Shown: positions 1 to 12,900, counted from the stretch's first letter. The stretch: DNA of 64,000 nt from Conchocele bisecta (GCA_029237695.1 CM055274.1:20325505-20389504), one strand, 5' to 3'. Numbers and translations are program-made. Notes: generated by a model not told the origin, from the letters alone.

Positions 1-832
1 AAAAAAAAATCACCTAGACCTTTTGACATAAATAAATAAGATAAAATTTTAATATTTTAAAATAATTTGATTTTTCTAATGACCTCATAGTGGAACACGC
101 AGTCACTTTTTTCAGCTAATTGAAATGTTAATTAAAACCTTTTGTAACAACTTTTTTAATATTTGTTATGTTTACTTTTACAATGAATTAATTTTCAGCA
201 CATTTATTTCATAATTATCCAAAATTGTATTATTTTTACAAACAAGAAGAAAAAGGCAAAAAAGATTGTTCAAATACACCTTTACCTTTAAGTTTAGGTG
301 ACATAGTGAAATTTAACCGATTACCACCAACATACCCTCGATGAAAAAGCAACCATATTTGACAATAAGGCTCTCACTTAGGGGCCTATTAAATTAATGT
401 TAGCCTAGGAGCCCCCTCCAGAAGATTTTAAATGTAAAGACAATCCAAAATCCAAGAATGGCCGCCATCCATAAAATAATTAATCATAATAAGAATTCAA
501 AATAAATTAGTTTTTATTGTTTTTTTGGCGCCGAATAATCCCCTATTCCAACCGCTTTGAACGACACTTGCCCGCTTCACAAGTTACGAACTTATTATCC
601 ACCTCCATGAACGGAAATATCAGATTGGGGCCAGTATGTTTTTGTACCTATTTCTGTCTGTGCATTTCGGGCCTGCCATCCGTTGAGTGGTGGTCCGTTC
701 CGTCCGTCCACAACGTTTGGTTCAACCTTGTTTTGAAAAAGTTATTTTTTCCTCAGCGAGCGACTGCACCAACCAACAAAAAGCCCACCAAACTTGCACA
801 ACATACTTGGCCTAGTGGTGGGTGGCAGTTTA
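1..832. other. AT-rich host DNA, no gene seen
   Basis: AT-rich sequence up to the edge of a scaffold gap. No open frame with recognisable protein similarity, no RNA gene and no clear repeat was seen. An open frame that runs into the gap is an artefact of undetermined bases. Confidence 0.6.
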
Positions 833-1332
833 NNNNNNNNNNNNNNNNNNNNNNNNNNNNNNNNNNNNNNNNNNNNNNNNNNNNNNNNNNNNNNNNNNNN
901 NNNNNNNNNNNNNNNNNNNNNNNNNNNNNNNNNNNNNNNNNNNNNNNNNNNNNNNNNNNNNNNNNNNNNNNNNNNNNNNNNNNNNNNNNNNNNNNNNNNN
1001 NNNNNNNNNNNNNNNNNNNNNNNNNNNNNNNNNNNNNNNNNNNNNNNNNNNNNNNNNNNNNNNNNNNNNNNNNNNNNNNNNNNNNNNNNNNNNNNNNNNN
1101 NNNNNNNNNNNNNNNNNNNNNNNNNNNNNNNNNNNNNNNNNNNNNNNNNNNNNNNNNNNNNNNNNNNNNNNNNNNNNNNNNNNNNNNNNNNNNNNNNNNN
1201 NNNNNNNNNNNNNNNNNNNNNNNNNNNNNNNNNNNNNNNNNNNNNNNNNNNNNNNNNNNNNNNNNNNNNNNNNNNNNNNNNNNNNNNNNNNNNNNNNNNN
1301 NNNNNNNNNNNNNNNNNNNNNNNNNNNNNNNN
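833..1332. other. Scaffold gap of 500 N
   Basis: Exactly 500 undetermined bases, a usual fixed-size scaffold gap. The true distance between the flanks is unknown. Confidence 0.98.
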
Positions 1333-3469
1333 CCAGAAAATTATCTCTACATGTTAATTAATTGTATTTATTGGTTAGTTAAAGTAACCATGTAACCCCC
1401 CACTCCAGTGTCCCTGTCTCATTTGCTTGGTGACCATCTCTGAAGCAGAGCCACACGCATTCTCATGTCATAAATCTAAGGTTTAAACACTGTCAATCTC
1501 ATTATGTAAGTACACCATTGTAAGACAAAGTTATTCCACTTAGACTATTTCAACATGTATATTCGCCTGTATGTGCACTTAACTATCTTGTACCACATTC
1601 GTGTCTTACATCCACCTTGTGGGAGACGAATTCATATAAGCTTCACGCTTGTTTTCATATCCCTGTCATTGTATACCTTGTATTGTACCATATACTGTCG
1701 AATAAATATTGTTTAAACTAACTAACCAGATAAATACAGAATAAGTTAGATTAATATGTATGCGAGTTTAATCTGGTTTTTAGTTGAATAGTGTACATGT
1801 ATATAGCAAGGCATCGCAGTGAATGCTGATATGTCATGAATTGATGTTTGATGATTGAGTCATCATACATGTTGAACAAACGGAGGAAATCAGCAAACCT
1901 ATCCAGAAAATGATCTCACGAATTTAACACACTACAAAGAATTTGTCTGCATCGCATGCGCTAGTATCACTGCAAATTGTCCGATATTTGCAATAACGCA
2001 ATTGGTAATAACTCGACCACCTTCTGTCGACAACCTTTATGGCATATGGTTCGTATATCACAACTGTCATTTGTTTTCAATTTTTTATTTCGTCTCGGTC
2101 ATTTTTTGCTCTATCTGTACTAAACCGGTGGCTTGATACTTGGTATGTAGCTTCATTATGGCATGTAGATGAGCACAGTGAATTTCAATGTTTTATTCGA
2201 TCACCGGGTCATGTATCATCTCCCCTTTTAAAATGTTGCCTCCGTTACTATCAAAGCGGTAGGTGGGTCATCCGTGTCATATGAACACATTGTCTAGTAG
2301 TAGTATGCATGCTATTATATTTAACAGCTACGTTTCATGAATTTTAATGTATTATATTTCAACTTATTTTTACATGTATGTAACCGTTATATTTCATATA
2401 CTGAATGTGTGATATGTTATTTGAGAGCGGGTACTAGTGTAGAAGTCGGATTATTGCATAAAATAGGCACTCACAGTGCAATAACACGGTGTAATAAATA
2501 TCATAATACACTAGTGTAATACTATGCAAATGAGCCGGCTACAGAAAACACATAGGTGCTCATTACTGCTTCAACACATTGTGATGTCCTTATACAATAA
2601 ACATAATCTAACATTTGTGATGATTTAAAATGAGATTTATTAAACTTGTTGACTGATATCATAAGAAACTTTGCATAGCCATGTACGATCCTGTATTTAT
2701 TAAACAAATAATATATAGACTACACTTATTTGATTATTTGACACTTCACATGCACATGTTTGGTTGAATGTACATGTAGCCCTCCCCTAAATGCGTTTAA
2801 TTTAATGGTGTTTAACGGCCTATCAACAGCTGGGCCAACGAGTTCGATCCCGCATTCAACCTGATGCATTGCGATGACCTAATAACATTTATCCCGTCGT
2901 GATCAGTTAGTTACACGTTTTGACGCGATATTATCGCCTCAAGACAACTTACTAACTGATAAAGACGAGATAAAATGTAATACAATTGGTGTCACTTGTG
3001 GGCAGTATCACGTTTTGACGAGATTTAATTGTATTTGTGTCTTCCAATTTATCTCATCCCGAGATATTAGTAAATCGTCTTGACACGATAAGTATCTGGT
3101 CAAGACGAATAATAATGTGCGTTATGGCTACTTAGCTATCACGTTATCACGTTAAGTAGATGCCAGAAATATGTCACCATAGACACCGAAGCGTGCGTGC
3201 ACACGCGGTACATGTAACGGGTTGCGCGCGTCGTGAACTTCAAAGAAACGTCTAGTTACAGGTACAGGTATACTGTCGTACTTATAGCAAGCAATTAATT
3301 GGTGAAAATCTCGCAATACGCGATTAATTGAGAGAATACAACATTCGTTGCTTTCATTGTTCAGAAACAAGGCAAAAGCATAAACCTAATTTACACAGAA
3401 ACGGAATACACGTACGTGTGTAGTATATACCCCTCAATTATCGGGCTGTGTAATGATGCAAACATACTA
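1333..3469. other. AT-rich host DNA, no gene seen
   Basis: No supported gene. A polyadenylation-like AATAAA near 1702 follows a stretch that reads like the 3' tail of an old retroelement, but no coding part is attached. Between about 2900 and 3120 a short word of the type CGTTTTGACG/CGTCTTGAC recurs in both orientations, suggesting a decayed fold-back repeat. Confidence 0.5.
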
Positions 3470-3630
3470 GTGCGCTTCTCACCAATGCGACCCCGGGTTC
3501 GATCCTCGGCAGGGACAGTTTGAGAAATGGTATGGTGGTAGCCAGATAGGACAAGTTGGTTTCCGCCGAGTACAATGTTTCATCTCACATTAATGACCGT
3601 CAGTACGCCTTCATCTGTGCCAATGAACGC
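3470..3630 (+). repeat. tRNA-derived SINE-like repeat, copy 1
   Basis: Contains a Pol III B-box-like stretch (GGTTCGATCCTCGG near 3493) followed by a body that includes GCCAGATAGGACAAGTTGGTTT and ends near CGCCTTCATCT. The body is shared with the sequence at 54604-54760. The A box is degenerate. Limits are approximate. Confidence 0.45.
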
Positions 3631-6555
3631 ATTTGTATAAATGCCATCGCGCTTATTTGTAATCGGTGTAAAATAAAATAAGGTTCAAACTTTTTAAACG
3701 GGCTCTCGAATTGCGATACTTGTAAGGTATTTGGCGGTTTGACACCGAAGCGTACGTGCATACGTGGTAACAGGATGTGCCTCTCTTGTGACAATATTGT
3801 TGTATTTAGAACCAGAACTTACGCCTCTGGTTCTAAATATAAAAATGCACTTATTGAGAACAAATAACTATTAACTTAATATATACGCGATTGATTTAGA
3901 CGCAACAACTAAAATTCCGGCAATGTTTTCATTGGTCGAGAAAGTAGGACAAACTGTAAATATCCTAAATGCAATACCACAAGTAACAACAATCTACCGA
4001 TATTAGAATCGAACTCGCAATTCGTTGTTTCATGGGCGGCATGCGCGTCCATTACGCTAGCGGGTTTAGTATCTACATAGTTATACACCCTATGAGATAG
4101 CAAGGGGGGATATGCGTTGCTCTTTATGTTCCGTACGTCCGTACGTGTACATTTACATCAAACTGTCGAAAAGTTTGTAAGAGTTTCTCCAACATGTAAT
4201 ACATTAGAGTCCAATATGCCACGGGGGCATACCACGTCTCAGCACTTTACTATACCACTAATGTGACATATGACACATAACACATGTTAATTATAATAAC
4301 AACGCGCCATCACAAAGTGACCGACCATGTATTTTATAAGTATTAAGGTGTAGATGGGTATTTTTTTGCGTGTCTGGTATCCATACTGATTTGCACTGGT
4401 ACTGTTATACCTCATAAGTACATATCATACAACCGATGCAACCAACCATTACTTGCAGATAATGACAACACATTGGATATGTGATGTTGGCTAATGATTC
4501 TAAACTCCATGTAAAACATATTCACAATCAGTTGTTCTAAAGTGTGTTGCTACTGCAAAATAAAATCTGTGCTATAGCAGCTGTCAGAATCACATTATTG
4601 TGTTCCTATCATCACTATTATCACTGACATCCTCTTCCTAGTAGCATATACGTAGTTCTGGAAATGGATAAGAATATGCCAATATACATTACCTGTGGTG
4701 TTATGGGCTTGTCAACTATATACTGCAATGAGATTTCCTATTTATAATTCAATATGGGTGGTCTATACCGCTACGAGTCAATTTGATTTATGGTTACATT
4801 GTCTGCGTTGTAGCAAAGTCCGTATTTTACATACATGTACATCAATCAGTGATCAAGTGATATTTCCTAACCAGTTTACGCCGATAAACATATACATATG
4901 TGTGGCAGAGGAAATAGTGTAGGCGTTACATATTATGCAATTTAATGATTCATTTATTAGTAGTTAGCTCACCATTGACTTTTTACTCCTGGTAGTTGCA
5001 TTGCTTGGAGAGGCAAGTTGCCATATGTTGGACTCATCAAGAATGTATAGATTGATTTATACTAAATGTATCACTAGAGGTGGACACAACTCAGGCCTCT
5101 TGTAGATTCATCTTATAGAATTACAGAAATATAACAGACGACATGCGAGCAATATCTAGCAAAAGCCACCTAGCATTACGTTCAGCCAGGGAAGAGTTGA
5201 TGAACAATTGACTGCTAATTAAGTAAGAACAACAGGAAACACATATTATTTTATTAACTTACGGGGACTCATGTAGTAACCTTAGAACTCATAATATCGT
5301 AAGACTAGTATTAATCTGTATGCCTTTAAATATGGAATGCCATGATTCTGGAGTCGAGATTGAGAAATCAATGAACAACAATGCCTACGATTGGATAAAA
5401 AATATGTACTGGCTTTAACTAGTCCTAATAGTCATAATAATAGAGCACTGTATGGTTTTTCAGACAGTTGATAATGGTCATCCTCGAGTGTTTATACATG
5501 GAAGTCCACCAACATCATATATATATCCCTAAAATTAAACGAACATAATTAATTTCTGTGTTTTCCCCATCTTATATCTTTATAACAGCCACACTAATTG
5601 AGTTCCGTCCCTGTGATATACCGTATTGAAGTTCATTCAGAGGTTGTATTGGATTTAAAACTAACTATGATATACAGCCAATCGAAAGTTTATAAATTGA
5701 TTGTGAGAAAAGACATGTGTTGTGTAATTGTAACTTATAATGCTCCATATATAATACATGTAGTACTTTACAAAACAGAGGTCACATTGGATCACAATGC
5801 ATTGATAACCTCCAAGTTATCGAGCTATTTTTACAGCGAATATGGACTGCTAATATGCCATATTGGATATGTTGTGTTCTTTGCAAGATCCAGTATGGTG
5901 GCCATCTTGGATTTCTAAATAGCATCCAACCTAACAATCAGCCATTCCAATAGGTGTGGTCTGCTAAAATTAGCGAAAATATCGCACCAATTATACATTT
6001 AGCTTAATTTTCCCCATATCAATATTGTGTTTTATATATCCAAAATATTGGGCGGCGGCCATCTTGGATTTAGAGGGCCTGGTGACTTCCAAACCAACAC
6101 ACACACCCTCCAGCAGGTGTGGCATGCAAAGATTTGTGAATCTATGAAATAAATAAATAAATAAATAATAAATATATAAACATTAGTTTTACTTTTAGCT
6201 TAGCTCCCACTCACGATATGGAGTATGATGCATTTTAAGATGGTGGACGGTGGCCATCTTTGCTTTAAAGGTCCAACCTAAAAAGTAGCCTTACCAGCAG
6301 TTTTTGCATGTTATTATTATTATTGGAAAACGACATCTCATTTTTGTTTCTTGCGTATCTCGTTACAGAGATAATACATTTTATATATTTATAAATGGCG
6401 CTATCGGCCATTTTGAATTTTGTGCTCTAACATTTTTCCCATCATTTTTGAAAAATTCATAGGAGCTATTTTTTACCTAAAAATGGTGCAAGTTGACAAA
6501 TCATCAATAAAACAAAGGTAGGAACAATATGGTCACGCAATCCTCAGAAATACCC
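3631..6555. other. Host DNA with small repeats, no gene seen
   Basis: No gene is supported. A short hairpin built on TTTAGAACCAGA lies at about 3805-3838. The word GGCCATCTTGGATTT or a close variant occurs near 5899, 6057 and 6251, and again beside the big element near 9360 and at 62553, so it belongs to a dispersed repeat. A short (AAAT)n microsatellite lies at about 6145-6175. Confidence 0.5.
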
Positions 6556-6560
6556 TACTA

Positions 6561-6956
6561 CAAGGTGTATGATCACGTGGTATTAACAACAACAACAAGT
6601 ACCGATTCAAAGTACGTATTCTTTTATAGTGTCCTTATTACGTAACGGACTTTGATGAAATATGGCGTATCAAACGCGTCTTGTTAAGCTGCATTTGGTG
6701 GTCTCTGTATTTTCGCCAAAACTTCTGTCGTTTTTGCGAAGAATCGATTTCCGTGTCTCCGACACGGAAACCGATTCTTCGCAAAAACAACATAAGTTTG
6801 TGCCAAACTCACTAGACCACCAATGCAGCTCATGAAGACGCGTTTGCTGCGCCATATTTCATCAATATCCGTTGGATATTAAGGAAAACATCAAAGAATA
6901 CTTACTTTGGAATGGGCGACGTTGTTGTTGTTGTAACCACGTGATCATGCACCTTG
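6561..6956. mobile_element. Fold-back MITE with 5-bp flanking duplication
   Basis: An imperfect palindrome of about 396 bp. The left end CAAGGTGTATGATCACGTGG matches the inverse of the right end, and the two arms meet at about 6756 around CGTGTCTCCGACACGG. TACTA occurs directly on both sides (6556-6560 and 6957-6961), consistent with a target site duplication. There is no coding capacity. Open frames across it are by-products of the palindrome. Confidence 0.75.
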
Positions 6957-7251
6957 TACTATGCGAGTGTGTGTTCATGGCGCCTACGATGGCGCAGGAT
7001 TTATATATTATTTTGCGATTTATCGCTTGAAATGTAGGGGCAATGCAATACCAATAGTGTATTCTGATTTATGAATTGAAAAACTAACGTATTAATATAG
7101 AAGCTGTACGGTTGTCACTATAAAGTATGCACTGTGATTAAGGACTGACTATATAGAATATTACCTTTTGTTTCAAATGTAGTAGAATCCTACATGTGAC
7201 TGAATATCTATATAAAGTATATCTGACCCTGTATATTATACAGAGTTTTGA

Positions 7252-7872
7252 GTTGCCATCTCCGCCATTTTAGTTTGTACCTGCTATCGACCACTTGTAG
7301 CGTTTGACACGCACAGCCAATAATATGGCAGCAAATCTAATCAAATTTGGTGCATTACGTCTCAGATATATGGGACGACAACGTCCTACGTATATTATTT
7401 CAGCAGACTACACAAAACGCTAGATATCTGAGATTTTCTACCATCACTCACAAAATATGTAATGCACAGTTATTCAGTGTGTAGCATGTCACACTGATGT
7501 GCTGTTTATTATTAGAAATACATCTGACACATGTAATTTACTCGCATAATTAGCAAGCAGACGGTAGTGACCATACACTCAGGTAACTGCTTACAAGTCA
7601 CAGGTGTATATCTACAACAATGTGTTTTGTTCTTTACTGAATTCTCAAACATTTTAACAAAGGGTCAACAAACCCTTTTACTATCAGAATGTGTATATGA
7701 ATTTGATGCAAACAAGGCAAAGTACGCTGTAGGTAGTCTGATGCAGCGCGATCACGTTGCACCAAACTTTATTAATGTGTTTGTCATAATGTTTGTGGTA
7801 TGTGTCAAACGCAATAAGAGGTAAAACTGACAGACGGCTTGTACACACTAAGATGGCCGACATGGCAACTCC
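7252..7872. mobile_element. Non-autonomous element with long terminal inverted repeats
   Basis: About 60 to 110 bases at 7252-7360 reappear inverted at 7770-7872. Shared words include GAGTTGCCAT, GCGTTTGACAC and TTTGGTGCA. The unit is about 620 bp, with no coding capacity and no assigned superfamily. Arms are diverged, so limits are approximate. Confidence 0.5.
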
Positions 7873-9397
7873 TTGCACTGTGCTTAAAAAAAGTGTTCAC
7901 GTGTATTTTATACATATATCCCATCACATTAATTTTACGAAGCAATTATGCATGAATCATTGGATGCTCAGGGGCCCCACGGGTCCTTAATGATGTTCCT
8001 GTTAAGCCATCTGCTCCAGTGTACACAGGCAACTGGAACGAAGCTAAACCTATTTGGTCATCAAATGCTGAATATGGGAACACATATTTCTCGGGTGTAA
8101 TTTGAAATTCAAATTGGCTTTCATAACACACTATTATTCACCAATCGTGCTATCAGTCTTCTTACCGTAATCTTTGCACGCCATTGGGTAAGTTCACCAA
8201 CATCGAACCTGTAGGTGTCCTGAATGGCGAGAAGCATCCAATATCAGTATTAATATCCTGACCGACATATGAGCAAAAGCAATGAGCAAAATAAATTGTT
8301 CATGGCGGCCATTTTGAAACAATAATGCATTACCGCAGCAAAATGCTCACATTTGAGAATTATGATGGTTATAGGGGATGCAACAGCCTGCAGTCTTCAA
8401 AAATGACCCGCTCCGATAGTAAGTGGTGCTATCGGCCAGCGCCAGGACTATTATGCTTATCATAGTAATCGGATTTATCTGACACGTACCAGATATACCA
8501 AATATGTACATGAGGACCAAACCAGGAATATCGGGATGCCAGTAAGATGAAACCCACCATTGAATTATAATTTGCATGCTCCGAACCTGCCACGTGTGTG
8601 GCTGTGACTGGAGAAATGGTTCTTATGCGATCATTTATTCCCAGTTTATTGTTTGATCACTCCTGTATCTGGATAATTTATATTGTTTGTTAGAATCATG
8701 ACGGTTGATTCACTGTCGAATTGAGAACATGGCAGATCTGGATAGACACTGGTCGCGCAATTCATAAGGCCCTTTTATACAGTCACATCCGCATGTGTAC
8801 ATGTGTACCATGGCATGTACTGACAAAGTGCTCCAAGATCAGGAATTGGGATCACAGAAATTAAATTTGAAAGTCAAGTTGAGTATAAGATAAATTATAA
8901 AGTAAAGCAAATATAGCAAAACAAGCAAATACATCTGTATAAGGTTAACTACCAAGTACCTACAGCCACAGATGGAAAACTTGGAACACGGCTCATTCAG
9001 AATGTTAAACAACACTGGAAGTATCTATATTATATATGATAATGAATAGTACTATAGTCTGGAGGATTTATTGGAAATGATGGAAATACAGTATAAAATG
9101 TTTTGATGATTGGTTAAAGTTCATATGGTTTCAAGATGACAATTGTCAGAGGCAGGAGGGAGTGTAAAATTCATCCGGTGGCATTTTACAAAAATCCAAG
9201 TTGGCCACCGGAACCCATCATAATCAATTACTATCACTATACCTTCCAATGTAATGGAATTTATAAAAACACATATGGGCTCTATATCCATATTTTCAAC
9301 CGTAAGGAATACAATGGCATATATATTGATACAGTCTGAGTACTGTGTTATGGTGAAAATCCAAGATGGCCACCGGAATCCATCAACATCACTAATA
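7873..9397. other. Host DNA flanking the Polinton on the left, no gene seen
   Basis: No gene is supported. It holds a decayed MITE copy (8598-8770) and two direct copies of a 28-bp word containing GGCCACCGGAA (about 9190 and 9356). The Polinton inserted 15 to 40 bases past the second of these. Confidence 0.5.
8598..8770. repeat. Decayed copy of the GTGGCTGTGACTGGAGAAATG fold-back family
   Basis: Matches the better copy at 45285-45487 over GGCTGTGACTGGAGAAATG, the TTGTTAGAA..ATGACGG middle, and a right arm reading GATCTGGATA..ACACTG.TCGC. The right end is damaged. Confidence 0.55.
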
Positions 9398-9402
9398 CCG
9401 CA

Positions 9403-9508
9403 AGTAGTATATAAGAGTCATAATGATACAAGTTTATATGGAAGCCACACACTACGTGTGGTGGCTTCCACACGAAACTTGTAATCATTATGACTCTTAT
9501 ATACTACT
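9403..9508. repeat. Terminal palindrome (potential hairpin) in the left repeat
   Basis: AGTAGTATATAAGAGTCATA at the outside is repeated inverted as TATGACTCTTATATACTACT at 9489-9508. A second inner stem (GGAAGCCAC / GTGGCTTCC) lies around a TACGTG centre near 9455. The strand could fold into a roughly 50-bp stem with internal bulges. The same structure is present at 26818-26923. Confidence 0.88.
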
Positions 9509-9594
9509 ACCGCGAGACCATATATTTATGACATGAGAAGATACACCCTATTAGAGATAAAAATCCCTAGTTATACTCAGTATATATATACAAC
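9403..9594 (+). repeat. Left terminal inverted repeat of the Polinton
   Basis: 192 bases that match the inverse of 26731-26923 nearly perfectly, with a one-base indel near the inner end (CCCTAGTTAT against the inverse of ATAACATAGG). The outer 106 bases (9403-9508) are themselves a palindrome. The inner part carries the first TTATACTCAGTATATATATA word of the subterminal repeat. Confidence 0.93.
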
Positions 9595-9998
9595 AATCTG
9601 TCATACTTTATTACGAATAAAATAACAACTGACACCCTATTGAAGATAAGAAATCCATAAGTTATACTCAGTATTTTACAGCAATCTGTCACAAATATAT
9701 ACTGACACCCACCTATTAAAGACAAGTTATCCATATACTCAGTATATATATACAACAATCTGTCATACTTTATTACGAATAAAATAACAACTGACACCCT
9801 ATTAAAGATAAGAAATCTATAAGTTATACTCAGTATTTTACACCAATCTGTCACAAATATAAACTGACACCCTATTAAAGACAAGTTATCCATAAGTTAT
9901 ACTAAGTATATTACAACAATCTGTCATATATTTATTACGAATAAATATAAACTTACACCCTATTGAAGATAAAAAAATCTATTGGTTATACTCAGTAT
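9573..9998. repeat. Left subterminal tandem repeat, two alternating unit types
   Basis: The word TTATACTCAGTA recurs at about 9571, 9660, 9730, 9822, 9895 (TACTAAGTA variant) and 9986. Spacings alternate between about 90 and about 72 bases. The long unit contains TTATTACGAATAAA and the short unit TCACAAATATA. Both contain CAATCTGTCA and CACCCTATT. The array is absent from the right end of the element beyond the terminal repeat itself. It may serve as an origin-proximal or promoter array, which is inference. An open frame on the minus strand here is only the repeat read through. Confidence 0.85.
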
Positions 9999-9999
9999 A

Positions 10000-12900
10000 A
10001 TGCCTACCATAAAGCAAATGAGAGAGCAAGCTAAGAGTTGGGGAATTTCCCTAAGAGGTTTGAGACTCAAGAAAAATAGTGCAGATAGGATAAGTGACGC
10101 GCGAACCGTCGTCTACGAGGAGAGGCTGCGGCGTGCGGTTTTTCGACCGGACGACTGCCCGCCGACCCCGAAAAACGCTCCGAGAAATTGGAGAACGAGA
10201 CGACGGCCAGTCTGCGCGCCACCGCTTACGCGCAGCGTGTAAAAGAAGATCACAGCGCACGTAGAAAACCCCTATACAAGGCGTACTACAATAAGATTTA
10301 TCAAGGGTTGATGGGGAGACCTCCCAAGAAGAGGAGAGATATCGCCAGAGCTTTGGTGGAGGAGGGTCCCAGGATTCTCGCCGAAGAAGCCGAAGTTAGG
10401 GAAACTGTTGATAGGGGTAGGAGGAAGATAGTATGGACTTTCGAGAGGGGGGTAGACGGGGAGATCGCTAATCGCATAATGAATAAAATTCGCCCAGAGA
10501 TGACCACGGCATGTTATCTGAGGTATTCGTGCTCGTATCGTATTAGGCACATAGAGACCGACGCTACTATGATCTATCACTAACAATCAAAGGGCAGTCC
10601 GTGGATAAACGAGATCGCCAAAGCCGAGAGTTGGATATCCGATAGAGAGAAAGGTCGAATGGACATCGACAAAGTCGATAGACCAAACACAAAAAGGACC
10701 TTCGTTCGTTGGATATCGGTCGAGGTGAAAATGATCATCGACGCACAACAACTTCTCATGGGAGCGGGAAAACTCCCAGACTGGTTAAGACAGAAAAAAA
10801 AAAGGGAATGTATCCATCCGTCGACACGTACGACGACTACTTGTGTCTGTTTAGGTGCATAGCCATCCAACGTGGAGGGAGACCCGACGGGTGTTGTAGG
10901 AAGGCACGAGCTCTGGCTCGCGAATACCTCGGGCACGATAACGAACCGGGTAGTAAGGGAATCCCCCTGGACGATATTAAGAAGGTCGAAGGGCATTTCA
11001 AGATGGGCATTCGCGTTTACGAGCCCACCGCCGACGGAGTGTGGTACCTCATGAAGGTTCCGGCAAATTACGACGTGGTTGGGGGGAAGACAATGACGAT
11101 AGGAATGTTTGGAGGTCACTCGTTCCTCATAACGAATCTCCGCAAGATGACGAACGAGTACGGGTGCACCGGATGTCAACAACGGTTCACAAAGTCGTGT
11201 AACATGCACAGGCACGCGACCACCTGCATGGGTGGGAAGACCGTGGTGACATGTCCAGGTAAGAGGGTAGAGAGACCACAGTCGGCCTACGAGAAGGCGT
11301 TCTATCCCAAGGGGTCAGCGAGTGTGAGGTCGATTCAATGGTTAAGCAGAGAAGAGGAGAGGGTGGGAAAGCACATACATCACGCTAACTGCGGTCACGG
11401 TGGTGAGAGGGTGGGTGTGAGGTGGGTGGCCGGTGACGTCGACGGTTACTGTCACGAGACCGAGACCGTGTTTCAGTTTCACGGATGCTACTGGCACGGG
11501 TGTCCGAGGCATTGCATGAGAGGTAACGCGAGATCGCTGTACAAGAGGACGAAAATTCAAGACGCCAAGATAAGGAAGGCGGGTTACGAGCTGGTGGTGA
11601 TGTGGGAGTGTGAGTGGTTGAATGAGGTGAATACCTACTATCCACAATTGCCACGCGAGGAGGAGACGACTCTGTACCCCCACCAGATAGTCTACGACTT
11701 CGAGGCGTATCTCGACAAGTCAAAAACCACGCGACCCACCAAAGACCTGACCTTCGAGGTCGAGCACGTTCCTATATCGGTGTTGTTGGGGGATACGATG
11801 CATGAAGGGATCACACACCTATGCGAACGAGATCCCGACACGCTAGTCGAGAAGTTCGTGACCGAGCTGCAGATGAGAGGCAAGGCAATCAGGGAGGGGG
11901 TTAGGAAGAAGTATCTGCCGGCCGACATAGATATGTTATCGAAGTCTCAGCAAGCAAAGATTATTTCTTGGATTGACCAAGTCCCGGTGGTGGGGTTCAA
12001 CTGTAGCAGGTACGACCTGAACCTTATCAAGCAGTACTTTGTAGAGAAGTTTGCGGCCACCGTGAATAAGGTGATGGTCGGAAAGAGAGCCAGCACGACC
12101 GGTGGGTTAAGGCGTACGACTGTAAAACGGTAAAGTCTCACTTTCCTTATGAGTGGTTCGATAGCGCGGACAAGCTCGACCATCCGGGGCTGCCAGACTA
12201 TCCCGAGTGGTACTCGAAGTTGAAGGGTGAGTTCCTTCTGTCGTTGTCCGAGTGGCAAGAGTGTAAGAAGGTATTCCGAGAAAAGGGGATGAAGACGTTC
12301 AAGGAATGGTTGCAACACAACAACGACTTGGATGTAGGACCGTTCCTGGAGGCTCTGACTAAAATGACGGAGTTCTACAAGGCAAGAGGCGTGGACATAC
12401 TCAAGGATGCTGTGTCTCTGCCCGGTGTTTCCCTTCAGTACCTACTCCGCGGGTCGATCGATGGGAAGGCGGACACGCCCGAGCTGTGGTCACCGAAGTC
12501 TGAAACTTATGAGATGATGAAGCAGGGATTGGTCGGTGGTCCGTCCATAGTATTCTCCAGATACGCCGAGGCTGGAAGGTCGACGATCAGGGGTCAGGTG
12601 GGGAGTCGGGAGGAGAAGATGTGCAAGGCGGTGCTGGGGTACGATGCCAATGCTCTATACCTATCTACTCTGTCGAAGGACATGCCGTGTGGTGAGGAGC
12701 AGATATTGACGTGCGACGACCCGGAAAGAAAGTCGTATATAGACCGTTTTGTGAGGAAGGTCAGGAGTGAAAAGTGGTTCGGATTTGCGGAGTTGGATAT
12801 AGAGGTCCCTGAAACGTTGAGAGACAAGTTCTCGGAAATGTCACCGCTGTTCGTTAATCGAGAAGTCGATGAGAACGAGGTTCCGCAGCACATGAAGGAC

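Noticed and set aside
517..1395. Long open frame across the scaffold gap
   Set aside because: It is open only because the 500 undetermined bases contain no stop; the flanks show no coding features.
9567..9893. Minus-strand open frame of 108 codons
   Set aside because: A readthrough of the left subterminal repeat of the Polinton; its two halves are the same peptide.
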